Positions 1-6,821 of a DNA stretch of 15,033 bases are shown in pieces. The position numbers were made by a program, and so were the translations under genes. This DNA is from Candidatus Zixiibacteriota bacterium (GTDB lineage Bacteria > Zixibacteria > MSB-5A5 > CAIYYT01). Within the stretch, counting starts at the first letter, position 1; each line of letters starts with the position of its first letter. The stretch covers positions 1 to 15,033 of the forward strand of contig CAUJJY010000320.1 of assembly GCA_963205155.1 (NCBI GenBank). Direction: 5' to 3'. The notes under the pieces were generated by a model. That model saw only the letters and a list, made by a program, of their open reading frames with translations. It was not told the origin of the DNA and did not search any database.

Positions 1-246
1 TCCGACGATTCCAATTTGCGCGGATTGCTCTGGTCGGAGGGGTTCGTCGACATCGAAGGCACATTTCATGGCGCAGCCGCTGTGAATCTCTTCAGCCATT
101 ATGTCCAACCGACGACCTATATGAATTGGCTGGTTGATACCGACCTCCGCTACCTTGATGTCGCTTCGTCGGCAGCATTTCCAGTGGTGCTCGAGAGTCG
201 CACTCGGCCCAGGTTGAGCAAGGTGATCGGCAGCATTTCGCGATGA
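1..246 (+). CDS. C-terminal fragment of unidentified protein, likely pilus-associated
   Basis: The reading frame is open from the first base, so the gene starts upstream and only its last 81 residues are visible. They include LWSEGFVDIEGTFHGAAAVN and then a Tyr/Asp/Leu-rich stretch. No transmembrane segment or catalytic motif is visible. The short 'seg.vdi.G.f.G' pattern resembles the hydrophobic/glycine repeats in C-terminal parts of some pilus-tip or PilX-like proteins, but this is only a resemblance. Its TGA stop overlaps the ATG of the next prepilin gene (ATGA), so the two are probably translationally coupled, which supports a role in the same pilus/secretion apparatus. Function unassigned. 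Confidence 0.6.
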   Translation, partial: SDDSNLRGLLWSEGFVDIEGTFHGAAAVNLFSHYVQPTTYMNWLVDTDLRYLDVASSAAFPVVLESRTRPRLSKVIGSISR

Positions 247-620
247 AGTTGTCAAACCAACTGACGCGACAGACTGCTGAATCGGGCTTCTCCCTTGTCG
301 AGATCTTGGTCGCCGCCGTCATATTCGCGGGAGTCTTTCTGCTACTGTTCACGATGCTTGGTCGCGTGTTGTCCAACTCCAGTGGAGCCGATCAATTGCG
401 AGCAGCATCGATTGCCGACATTCGTCTTGCCCAGTTCCACGCTGGACTTGATTACGCGGAGGGTACAGAGTTGCTCGATCTTGACGGCATCCGGTTTCAA
501 GTTGTAGCAACGACCGAGACAAAAGAGCAGCGAGCAGTTCTGCGATTGACCATCTGCCGGGAAAGTACCGGCGATACCGTTGCCACAGTCTATGGGATAC
601 GCTATGTGCGGACAGATTAA
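243..620 (+). CDS. Minor prepilin, GspI/PilV-like
   Basis: This 125-residue protein starts with a class III (type IV prepilin) signal. A short polar leader ending in ESG is followed by FSLVEILVAAVIFAG, giving cleavage after Gly15, Phe at +1 of the mature protein and the conserved Glu at +5. The hydrophobic helix runs to about residue 40. The remainder is a small globular domain, consistent with a minor pseudopilin, and the position before a longer GspJ/PilW-like gene fits GspI/PilV. The prepilin peptidase that would cleave and methylate it is not in the window. The ATG overlaps the previous gene's stop, and no strong ribosome site precedes it, so coupling is likely. The family is certain; the exact subtype is not. 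Confidence 0.88.
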   Translation: MKLSNQLTRQTAESGFSLVEILVAAVIFAGVFLLLFTMLGRVLSNSSGADQLRAASIADIRLAQFHAGLDYAEGTELLDLDGIRFQVVATTETKEQRAVLRLTICRESTGDTVATVYGIRYVRTD

Positions 621-1110
621 GCAGGCTCGGGGCACTGCATTGGTCGAGATTCTCATCGTCGTTGCTCTAAGTTCATTATTGATCGGGCTGTTTCTTCACG
701 CTGATTTGGCCGTGAATCGTAGCATCATGCGCTGGACTTTTCGGAGCGGATTGGAACAGGCGGCTATCCGCCTGGGAAAGCAGCTCCGCAGAGATTTTGA
801 CTACTGTGACTCGTTACGCATGAACGATACTGGTGAATTGCAGGTCTTTCGCTCCAACACCCCGGCAGTGGTTTACTCAACCAGCGACAACACAATCACA
901 CGCGACGGCAAAATCTTGTTGCCGGCGAAGATCGTGGTTAGCGACTTCTCTCTCAAACCGTTGAACTCGAAAATTACGAGTTCGTCTAATGTTCAAATGA
1001 AAAATGACCGGTCAGAGAAGGTATTGACGATTACCCTAAGACGCAATGACCTGGCAACCCAGACTCTGATGTTACCGGTACGACCATACAAAACTCGGCA
1101 CATCGAATAG
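604..1110 (+). CDS. Minor prepilin, GspJ/PilW-like
   Basis: From ATG 604 the protein has 168 residues. A ten-residue leader ending in RG is followed by TALVEILIVVALSSLLIGLF, giving the prepilin cleavage site, Glu at +5 and the N-terminal helix. The mature +1 residue would be Thr instead of the usual Phe or Met. An in-frame TTG at 580 and an ATG at 592 also exist. I chose 604 because it gives a normal-length leader and has GGGA a few bases upstream. The frame overlaps the end of the previous gene by 17 bases, implying coupled expression. Length and position after a GspI/PilV-like gene suggest GspJ/PilW, which sits near the tip of the pseudopilus. Prepilin membership is clear from the leader; the subtype is inferred from order and size. 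Confidence 0.85.
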   Translation: MCGQIKQARGTALVEILIVVALSSLLIGLFLHADLAVNRSIMRWTFRSGLEQAAIRLGKQLRRDFDYCDSLRMNDTGELQVFRSNTPAVVYSTSDNTITRDGKILLPAKIVVSDFSLKPLNSKITSSSNVQMKNDRSEKVLTITLRRNDLATQTLMLPVRPYKTRHIE

Positions 1111-1114
1111 GAGG
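1109..1114 (+). promoter_or_regulatory. Strong ribosome binding site of the GspG/PilA-like pilin
   Basis: AGGAGG lies five bases before the ATG at 1120 and overlaps the stop codon of the preceding minor prepilin. It is much stronger than the sites of the two genes before it, as expected for a pilin needed in higher amounts. Confidence 0.8.
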
Positions 1115-1119
1115 ATCTT

Positions 1120-1566
1120 ATGGCAAGAAGGAAGGTACCGCAACTCAAACCCAAAAATAGCGGGTTCACTCTAATCGAAATTCTTATCGTACTCGTTATT
1201 ATTGGAATTCTGGCAGGTTTGGCGATCCCGCGTTTCGTCGGCGCTACTTCCCGCGCTAAACAGGTCGAAGCCAAGCAGGTATTGAGACAAATCTACACAA
1301 TGCAGGTCAGCCACCGTATCGAGCATGACACTTATTGGATTCCGGCTTATGGTAGCAAAGCATCTGCATCCGATCCGAAGGCATTCGCAGCACTCGGCGT
1401 TGAGATTATGGTGCAGGCCCGCTACGAATACGAGATCACCGGCGATCGCGATCATTTCGTTGCTACCGCTACTGCACCAGCCTTAGACGATGACCCGGCC
1501 ATCGATCAATGGACTATCGATCAAACCGGTGAACTAAAGAATGTCGTGAACGACGCCGTGGAATAG
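1120..1566 (+). CDS. Major pilin/pseudopilin, GspG/PilA-like
   Basis: This 148-residue protein has a classical prepilin N-terminus. A basic leader ends in KNSG, followed by FTLIEILIVLVIIGILAGLA, with cleavage after Gly15, Phe at +1 and Glu at +5. Next come the usual helix-breaking Pro (IPRF) and an amphipathic helix with Lys/Arg/Glu/Gln (residues about 40-60). The C-terminal half contains Asp-rich DDDPAIDQW, common in pilin-like G/H proteins that end in a beta-strand. There are no cysteines, so there is no disulfide-closed loop. It would polymerise into the pilus or pseudopilus shaft. The gene has the strongest ribosome site of the cluster. Its stop lies only five bases from the stop of the convergent gspF-like gene. 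GspG versus type IVa major pilin cannot be settled here. Confidence 0.9.
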   Translation: MARRKVPQLKPKNSGFTLIEILIVLVIIGILAGLAIPRFVGATSRAKQVEAKQVLRQIYTMQVSHRIEHDTYWIPAYGSKASASDPKAFAALGVEIMVQARYEYEITGDRDHFVATATAPALDDDPAIDQWTIDQTGELKNVVNDAVE

Positions 1567-1571
1567 GTCTA

Positions 1572-2774
1572 TTAGCCAAGCTGTCCAATTAGCTCGAACA
1601 GGGGCATATACATTGATATAAGAATTGCCGCGACGAAGACACCAACCACGACTATGAGCAGCGGTTCCAAAACGGCGGTGACTGTCGGAAGCAGTGCTTC
1701 GACTTCTTCGGAATAGAAATCGGCAATCGCATCAAACATTCTGGCGAGTTGACCGGTCTCCTCGCCGACGGCAACCATTTCCGTTACCATGGGAGGAATA
1801 AGCGGTTCGTTGGACCACACTGAATTCAGAGTGGATCCGGCAGCTATCGCAGCAGAAGCGCTCGCGAATTGACCACGCAATTGAATGTTGCGAACAACGG
1901 AAGATGCCAACGGGATGGCCTCGCTCAATGCAACTCCTCCCCACAGCAACGTTGCCATCGTCCGTGAGAAGTTTGCCGTTTCGCTCTTGATGACCAGATT
2001 ACGTAGTCCCGGAATATGCAGAGGCACCTGCGAAAGGGCTTTAACTAAGCATCCGGTTTTGCTCAACACCAGGAGGATTCCACCAATCACAAATAGACCG
2101 ATTATTAGTAACAAAGGATTGGCGGTCAGGATATCGGAAAGTCCGACCACCGCCTTTGTCAATGGCGGCAACTCCGTTTGGAAATTTTGGAACATCTCTT
2201 TGAAAACCGGGACAATGTAGAATAACAGGACAAATAACACAATTGTCGCTACGGCCGTGATAACAGCTGGATACGCGAGCGCAGCCTTGATCTTGCGCTT
2301 TAGACGATCGGAGGATTCCAGCGCCTTGGCTAACCTGGAAAAGACCTCCGCCAGATCGCCGCTCGACTCGCCGGCGCGAACTAGACTGATGTAGAACCGA
2401 TCAAAGACGGCCGGCTGGGATGCAAGTGACGTGGAAAGGCTGTTTCCGTCATTCAGGCTCGCAGATATTTTCTGCAGATGCTGCTGCCAGGCTCTCGAGT
2501 TTTGTTGTGCCTGAATCACTCTAAAGATGGCGTCGAGGCGCATCCCATTTCGTAGCATCACGGCCAGCTGACGTGTGAAGGAAACGAGGGCACGCTTGTC
2601 TCTGAATGATGCGATGGATCCGAGACTGTTTGACTTTGACCATGGCCGTATCTCTACTGCAATGATCCCTTCTCGAGCAAGTAGCAGTCGTAGACTCTCT
2701 TCACTTCCTGCTCTGCGTTTTCCGGAAATCTCTCCGCCGGAAACAAGTGTCCCTTTGAATTCAAACTGTCCCAT
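1572..2774 (-). CDS. gspF: Type II secretion / type IV pilus platform protein, GspF/PilC family
   Basis: The product has 400 residues, the family's usual length. It begins FEFKGTLVSGGEISG, matching the conserved 'F.Y.a....G....G' start of GspF/PilC, which fixes the start codon at 2774. Two T2SSF repeats are visible: residues about 66-190, with the signature RAGESSG at 133-139, and about 268-391, with VGEETGQL at 336-343. Membrane segments lie at about 168-190, 219-240 and 370-392, the expected three-helix topology. The protein is the inner-membrane platform that couples the cytoplasmic ATPase to pilin extraction and assembly. It is encoded on the strand opposite its partners, tail to tail with the pilin and head to head with gspE. 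No strong ribosome site precedes the ATG. Confidence 0.95.
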   Translation of the reverse strand: MGQFEFKGTLVSGGEISGKRRAGSEESLRLLLAREGIIAVEIRPWSKSNSLGSIASFRDKRALVSFTRQLAVMLRNGMRLDAIFRVIQAQQNSRAWQQHLQKISASLNDGNSLSTSLASQPAVFDRFYISLVRAGESSGDLAEVFSRLAKALESSDRLKRKIKAALAYPAVITAVATIVLFVLLFYIVPVFKEMFQNFQTELPPLTKAVVGLSDILTANPLLLIIGLFVIGGILLVLSKTGCLVKALSQVPLHIPGLRNLVIKSETANFSRTMATLLWGGVALSEAIPLASSVVRNIQLRGQFASASAAIAAGSTLNSVWSNEPLIPPMVTEMVAVGEETGQLARMFDAIADFYSEEVEALLPTVTAVLEPLLIVVVGVFVAAILISMYMPLFELIGQLG

Positions 2775-2911
2775 ATGCCCGACAATCTAAATACTTGCAG
2801 GATTGTTCTGGTGCGCCAGGAACCAACCAGCAAGTCTATTAATCCATTCGAACTTGCGCTGAAGAGGTCAAGCCACTATCTTGTCTTCGCCACTATGCGC
2901 AGAACGATGTT
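2775..2911. promoter_or_regulatory. Divergent intergenic region between gspF and gspE
   Basis: These 137 bases separate the gspF ATG (minus strand) from the gspE ATG and must carry or overlap both start signals. I see no confident -35/-10 pair for either gene. An imperfect inverted repeat, TTCTGG-TGCG-CCAGGAA (about 2805-2821), is the only structure I noticed. A 46-codon plus-strand frame begins at an ATG abutting the gspF start (CATATG) and ends in an ATGA overlap with gspE. It resembles nothing I know and has no ribosome site, so I do not call it a gene. Confidence 0.4.
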
Positions 2912-4378
2912 ATGAATCAATATATCCCGGACGAATCAGTCCTCAAAGTCTTTTCGCGACCGATTGCCTTAAAGTATCGAGCTGTTCCACTGCGAGCTGC
3001 AGCAGGAGAGCTGCAAATGGTATTCGCGTATCCTCCCTCGGCAAACGACCTTTCTGATTTGATCTTCTTTACCGGCATGGGAATAGAAGTTGTGCTTTCA
3101 TCACCAGAGACACTTGGGAGCCTCATCGAGAAATACTATCCGGAGAGAGTTGACTCCAAGGAATTTGCCGGCGATACAGTCTACTATGAACACCAGTCTG
3201 GATCATCACTTCAACAACTCGGCAAGGGAAGGATAGTTGAGCGCGTCAATGCGATTATCAGCCGCGCGGCATCAATGCAAGCGTCTGATATTCACTTCGA
3301 GCCAAGTGACAGCAGCTTGGAAGTGCGATATCGTGTAGATGGTGTGCTGCAGGAAATGGATTCAGTACCTGCAGATGAACAAGCCGCCGTGGTCTCTCGA
3401 ATCAAATTAATGGCAGGCATGGACATCGCCGAGAGGCGTCGTCCGCAGGATGGTCGAATAACTATGCGTGGCCTCGATGAACTTCTCGATATTCGTGTTT
3501 CATCGGTGCCGACCCGCAACAACGAGAAACTCGTTTTGAGACTACTTAATAAATCAGAGAAGTTGAAGGATCTCTCCCAGCTGGGAATGACCGAATCCGA
3601 TCTGACTCTGTTCAGAAAGCACTTAAGCCGGCCGCAGGGCATGATCTTGGTTTCCGGCCCAACGGGCTCGGGTAAGTCAACGACCTTGTATGCCGCCCTT
3701 TCGTACCTCGCTCGACCTGGTGTGAATATCATGACGGTCGAGGATCCTATTGAATATGAGATTTCTGGCATCACGCAGTCGCAAGTTAAGCCGGATATTA
3801 AGTACGATTTCTCAACTGCCTTGCGGGCTTTCCTGCGGCAAGATCCGGATATCATCATGGTTGGCGAAGTCAGAGACCACGAAACTGCTCAAATCGCACT
3901 GCGGGCAGCAATGACAGGGCATCTCGTCTTGAGTACAGTGCATACTAACGATGCGGCATCGACAATCACCAGACTTATCGACATCGGCATTGAGCCATAT
4001 CTGGTCGCCTCTTCAATCTCGCTGGTAATCGCACAACGACTGATGCGGACATATTGCCCGAGTTGCCGGGGCGGGGGCACCCCAGTCGGTGGACCTTCGG
4101 CCCCTGATCGGGAGAGCGTAATTGACAATCCATTCTCGAAAACCAGCCGAGGCTGTAGCTCCTGCAACAATAGCGGCTATCGTGGAAGAATCGGCGTGTT
4201 TGAAGTATTGGAAATAACTGAAGAAGTGCGAAATGCCATCCTAAATCGCTGCCCGGCCCATGTGATCGAGTCGATTTCGCGGGAAAAAGGAGTGTGCGGT
4301 CTTTCAGAGCAGGCAATGAAACTGGTTACCGAAAAAAAGACCTCCATGGAAGAACTTCATCGAGTTATTCCCTGTTAA
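2912..4378 (+). CDS. gspE: Pilus/type II secretion assembly ATPase, GspE/PilB family
   Basis: This 488-residue AAA-type ATPase powers pilin polymerisation from the cytoplasmic face of the inner membrane. Residues about 1-75 match the second half of the GspE N-terminal domain (IPDES..K....RAVPL). The ATPase core has DIHFEP, the arginine-rich Asp box region, Walker A GPTGSGKST at 249-257, atypical Walker B DPDIIMVGEVRD starting at 311, and the His box (TGHLVLSTVHTNDA). A zinc-binding tetracysteine follows (CPSC 382-385 and CSSC 415-418), the mark of assembly ATPases as opposed to PilT-type retraction ATPases. It is shorter than many relatives because the first half of the N-terminal domain is missing. 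No start codon lies in the 23 open codons just upstream. The ribosome site is weak. Family assignment is firm; GspE versus PilB is not separable from sequence alone. Confidence 0.95.
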   Translation: MNQYIPDESVLKVFSRPIALKYRAVPLRAAAGELQMVFAYPPSANDLSDLIFFTGMGIEVVLSSPETLGSLIEKYYPERVDSKEFAGDTVYYEHQSGSSLQQLGKGRIVERVNAIISRAASMQASDIHFEPSDSSLEVRYRVDGVLQEMDSVPADEQAAVVSRIKLMAGMDIAERRRPQDGRITMRGLDELLDIRVSSVPTRNNEKLVLRLLNKSEKLKDLSQLGMTESDLTLFRKHLSRPQGMILVSGPTGSGKSTTLYAALSYLARPGVNIMTVEDPIEYEISGITQSQVKPDIKYDFSTALRAFLRQDPDIIMVGEVRDHETAQIALRAAMTGHLVLSTVHTNDAASTITRLIDIGIEPYLVASSISLVIAQRLMRTYCPSCRGGGTPVGGPSAPDRESVIDNPFSKTSRGCSSCNNSGYRGRIGVFEVLEITEEVRNAILNRCPAHVIESISREKGVCGLSEQAMKLVTEKKTSMEELHRVIPC

Positions 4379-4449
4379 TGAATCTTTAGAATGATGACTA
4401 GGTAGTGCGACACTCGCTCGCCGGCACAACACCGATCCCCACAGATTTA

Positions 4450-4541
4450 TGGCGGAGTGGCAGGGATTCGAACCCTGGAGACCTTTTTGGGGCCTACACA
4501 CTTTCCAGGCGTGCTCCTTCAGCCAGCTCGGACACCACTCC
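4450..4541 (-). tRNA. tRNA-Ser (anticodon GGA)
   Basis: Read on the minus strand, this is a 92-base class II tRNA. The 7-bp acceptor stem GGAGTGG/CCACTCC is perfect, followed by discriminator G and an encoded CCA (plus-strand TGG at 4450-4452). The anticodon loop CTGGAAA places GGA at plus-strand 4504-4506. A long variable arm (GGCCCC...GGTC region) and the T loop GGTTCGAATCC are clear. The anticodon reads UCC/UCU. The long variable arm and G discriminator are serine identity features. Confidence 0.97.
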
Positions 4542-4553
4542 GTTTGAAGCCCC

Positions 4554-4581
4554 AATTTATGTTTTGCCCGCCAAAATGCAA
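4554..4581 (-). promoter_or_regulatory. Possible promoter of tRNA-Ser
   Basis: On the minus strand, TTGCAT and TAAATT are separated by 16 bases. The -10-like box ends about 13 bases before the first tRNA base, a plausible leader length. Both boxes match the consensus only partly, so this is weak. The tRNA could instead be read through from the phosphatase operon, because no terminator separates them. Confidence 0.25.
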
Positions 4582-4685
4582 TTGATTCTTTGAGTTCCGC
4601 TCCGGAAGTGGAGTATTCTAATGGAAATCCTGCAGTTCCAAAGTACACGCCTGAAGTTTGATCCTGAACCGCAATTTAGGGAAAG

Positions 4686-5708
4686 CTAACTAGAGTACCA
4701 GAAGGCGAGAATCACAACGATTACGAGAATGATGAGGACGAAAAACATTGGCTTGAGGGCGCTTTTTTTTTTGGTCGGAAGAGGTGTGAACTCTCCGGTC
4801 TCGACGCTTGACTTGGGCTCCAACGGCGGACGTTCTTCGGGCTGAAATTGCGCATCGGCGATGCGCGCAAGTTCGGTCAATTCCCGCTCCTGACCCCACT
4901 CAATGGTGATTCGTCTAATCTCATCGAATTCCGGCGACTCACCGAGTTCGGCAATCCGGGCAGCACAGACAGTTACGTTATCTGCGCCTCCCGCTTCATT
5001 GGCTCTCTCGATCAGATTGTTAACCAGCCCTTCGAGATTGTCGCCATGCTCGGTGGCTGCCTTGAGAATGTCGCCATCACTCACCATCCCCGTCAATCCA
5101 TCCGAGCAAATCAGAAACAGGTCATTTTGGATAAAACGTATTTGCGAAATATCAACGCGAACCTGCGGCCGTGTGCCAAGCGCGCGGGTAATGACATTTT
5201 TGTTCACCTGCAACTCGGCGTCGGCTTCGGAGATGTTATGCTTCTCCATCAACTCGCTGACCCACGAATGATCCACCGTGACCCGTCGGATATTCTGTTC
5301 GCGAATCAAATACGCGCGGCTGTCGCCGACATGGCAAATACTCACCACACCGTTGTCAAATTGGCAAGCCACCACCGTCGTGCCCATTCCGGTCTGTCCG
5401 GGAACGCTGCGCCCGTGTTCGATGATCCGGTGGTTGGCAACTGCAATGGCACCGGCAAGCAGTTTGCCCGGGGGCGTTATCGACTCCGGATAACTGAACG
5501 CCTCGGACTCGAACGTTTTCAAGTCATGTTTCGTGAAAAACTGCGTGATGGTCTCAATGCCGATGCGCGAGGCAACCTCGCCGGCGGCATGACCGCCCAT
5601 CCCGTCGCACACCATCATCAGATTGTGTGCCGGGTCTATCGCGAAGGAATCTTCATTGTGTTGCCGCACTTTTCCAACATCGGTAGCGCCGGCGAAGGTA
5701 ACTTTCAT
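4686..5708 (-). CDS. Tail-anchored PP2C-type Ser/Thr protein phosphatase
   Basis: This 340-residue protein has a PP2C domain at residues 2-253. It shows the bacterial Stp/PrpC signature residues: Arg15 and Glu19-Asp20 in VRQHNEDSF, metal-binding Asp35-Gly36 in CDGMGGHAAGE, GDSRAY at 128-133, SDGLTG at 202-207 and GADN at 241-244. All expected metal ligands are present, so it should be an active Mn/Mg-dependent phosphatase removing phosphate from Ser/Thr. An acidic and proline-rich linker leads to a hydrophobic helix at about 320-337, which makes it a C-tail-anchored inner-membrane protein with the catalytic domain in the cytoplasm. Lys313-315 are read from an A10 run right before the anchor. 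The gene is last in the pseudokinase-FHA-PP2C run, eight bases after the FHA gene, so the three probably act together. Confidence 0.95.
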   Translation of the reverse strand: MKVTFAGATDVGKVRQHNEDSFAIDPAHNLMMVCDGMGGHAAGEVASRIGIETITQFFTKHDLKTFESEAFSYPESITPPGKLLAGAIAVANHRIIEHGRSVPGQTGMGTTVVACQFDNGVVSICHVGDSRAYLIREQNIRRVTVDHSWVSELMEKHNISEADAELQVNKNVITRALGTRPQVRVDISQIRFIQNDLFLICSDGLTGMVSDGDILKAATEHGDNLEGLVNNLIERANEAGGADNVTVCAARIAELGESPEFDEIRRITIEWGQERELTELARIADAQFQPEERPPLEPKSSVETGEFTPLPTKKKSALKPMFFVLIILVIVVILAFWYSS

Positions 5709-5716
5709 CGCTTTTT

Positions 5717-6820
5717 CTAGTCTCCAAGCAACCAGATTGTTGCAACAATAAGCAATGTTATGATGACCGCAAGTCCTATAATTATCGGAAGGTACTTGCT
5801 TCGCCCCTTATCGGGCGCGAAATTCTCATTACCGACGAAGCAGAGGCGGAATTTGACCTCGCCGGTCGGCACCGGTATCGAAATAATATCCTCGGGCGCA
5901 ATCGACTCGCGCTGGTTTGGTTCGATGACTTTGCCGTTGATGAATGTGCGCAATCGGCTCTTCTTATCAATCAGCGAAAGACCTTCATCAGTCGCCATTA
6001 TTGTAAAGTGCTCGCGTGAAACCGAATTATCCAGATCTCCACTTTCAGTGCGGTCAACCACCAGATCACAAACGGATCCATCTCGTCCGACAACAAACTC
6101 TCGCGTGTCAATTTCCCGCACTTGACCTTTGTACTGTCCTGCCAATCCTACCAGCGAATACACCGGTGCGATTCGCGGCTTTCGCGGCGTTGCCAGTGCT
6201 GGCTTATCGGCTCTGGCAGCATCCGTCGTCGGTGTCGCCGGCCTCATCCCCGCACCCTGTTGCTCGCGTTGGACCGGAGGAGTCGGCGGAGCCTTCGGCT
6301 GCGCAGATTGCATCATCGCAGCAGAATCAATGATCGTCGTTGGCCGTTCCGCACCGCGCGGTGCTGGTCTGGGCGGCTCTGCCACCGGTGGAGGTGGCGG
6401 AGGAGGAGGTGGCGGTGGTGGCGGCGGCGCTGCCGATACGACTGGCGAAGTATCCTTGGTGACCTTTGGCATCGGCGGTGGTTCCGGTGTCATGATCTTC
6501 TCTGGTGCCGATGCTGCTGCGCCTAAGGTTGGCGGGTAAGTCGCAATGATCAGATAGTCGAGAAATGCTACCTTGTCGCCATCGTTAAGCTGAACCCGGC
6601 TTCCACCGGGGGCACCATTAATGCTGAAGTTGAGTGCATCATTGCGGCGCTCGATTTCATAACCGCTGGCCGATTTTGTCAGGAAAAATAGATCGCCGGA
6701 ATACCCAGGAGCTTCAAGATTCAAATCCATCGTCTCGCCGTATCCGATGCGCGCGATGTTCCCTTCAAATTCGAAAACTTTGTAGCTGGCGCCGCCTTTC
6801 AGCACCACAAATCGAGCCAC
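5717..6820 (-). CDS. Tail-anchored FHA-domain protein with polyproline linker
   Basis: This 367-residue protein uses a GTG start supported by AGGAG five bases upstream. Residues about 1-97 look like a degenerate FHA-type beta-sandwich (INGAPGGSRVQLNDGDKVAF). Residues about 100-215 form a Pro/Ala-rich linker with 14 consecutive prolines (132-145). Residues about 221-330 are a clear FHA domain with GR at 245-246, SREH at 268-271 and NG at 295-296, the residues that bind phosphothreonine peptides. A hydrophobic helix at 344-364 ends three residues before the C-terminus, so the protein is tail-anchored with its FHA domains in the cytoplasm. It lies one base after the pseudokinase gene and eight bases before the phosphatase gene. 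It likely acts as the phosphopeptide reader of the module. Its ligand is unknown. Confidence 0.93.
   Translation of the reverse strand: MARFVVLKGGASYKVFEFEGNIARIGYGETMDLNLEAPGYSGDLFFLTKSASGYEIERRNDALNFSINGAPGGSRVQLNDGDKVAFLDYLIIATYPPTLGAAASAPEKIMTPEPPPMPKVTKDTSPVVSAAPPPPPPPPPPPPPPVAEPPRPAPRGAERPTTIIDSAAMMQSAQPKAPPTPPVQREQQGAGMRPATPTTDAARADKPALATPRKPRIAPVYSLVGLAGQYKGQVREIDTREFVVGRDGSVCDLVVDRTESGDLDNSVSREHFTIMATDEGLSLIDKKSRLRTFINGKVIEPNQRESIAPEDIISIPVPTGEVKFRLCFVGNENFAPDKGRSKYLPIIIGLAVIITLLIVATIWLLGD
6386..6427 (-). repeat. Polyproline-coding tract (14 consecutive Pro codons)
   Basis: Fourteen successive CCN codons in the FHA gene encode residues 132-145. Codon choice is mixed (CCA, CCG, CCT), so the tract is held at protein level and is not a simple DNA repeat. 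Runs of this length normally slow ribosomes unless EF-P helps, which is established for poly-Pro in bacteria. Confidence 0.9.
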
Positions 6821-6821
6821 G

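Noticed and set aside
580..603. Upstream TTG/ATG starts for the second minor prepilin
   Set aside because: They lack a ribosome site and lengthen the prepilin leader; ATG 604 gives a normal short leader.
3292..3858. Minus-strand frame of 188 codons opposite gspE
   Set aside because: It overlaps the conserved ATPase core; its protein resembles nothing and it has no independent start signals.
4405..4593. Plus-strand frame of 62 codons containing WRSGRDSNPG
   Set aside because: It is the antisense of tRNA-Ser; this peptide is a well-known false gene product from reverse-read tRNA genes.
4594..4640. TTCCG-GAG-CGGAA hairpin after the phosphatase operon as a terminator
   Set aside because: The stem is only five base pairs with no T run after it on either strand.
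4848..5720. Plus-strand open frame of 290 codons opposite the PP2C gene
   Set aside because: It lies fully antisense to a clear phosphatase gene, has no recognisable domain and no ribosome site; it is a codon-bias shadow.
6129..6539. Plus-strand glycine-rich frame (136 codons)
   Set aside because: The glycine run is simply the reverse complement of the polyproline tract of the FHA gene.
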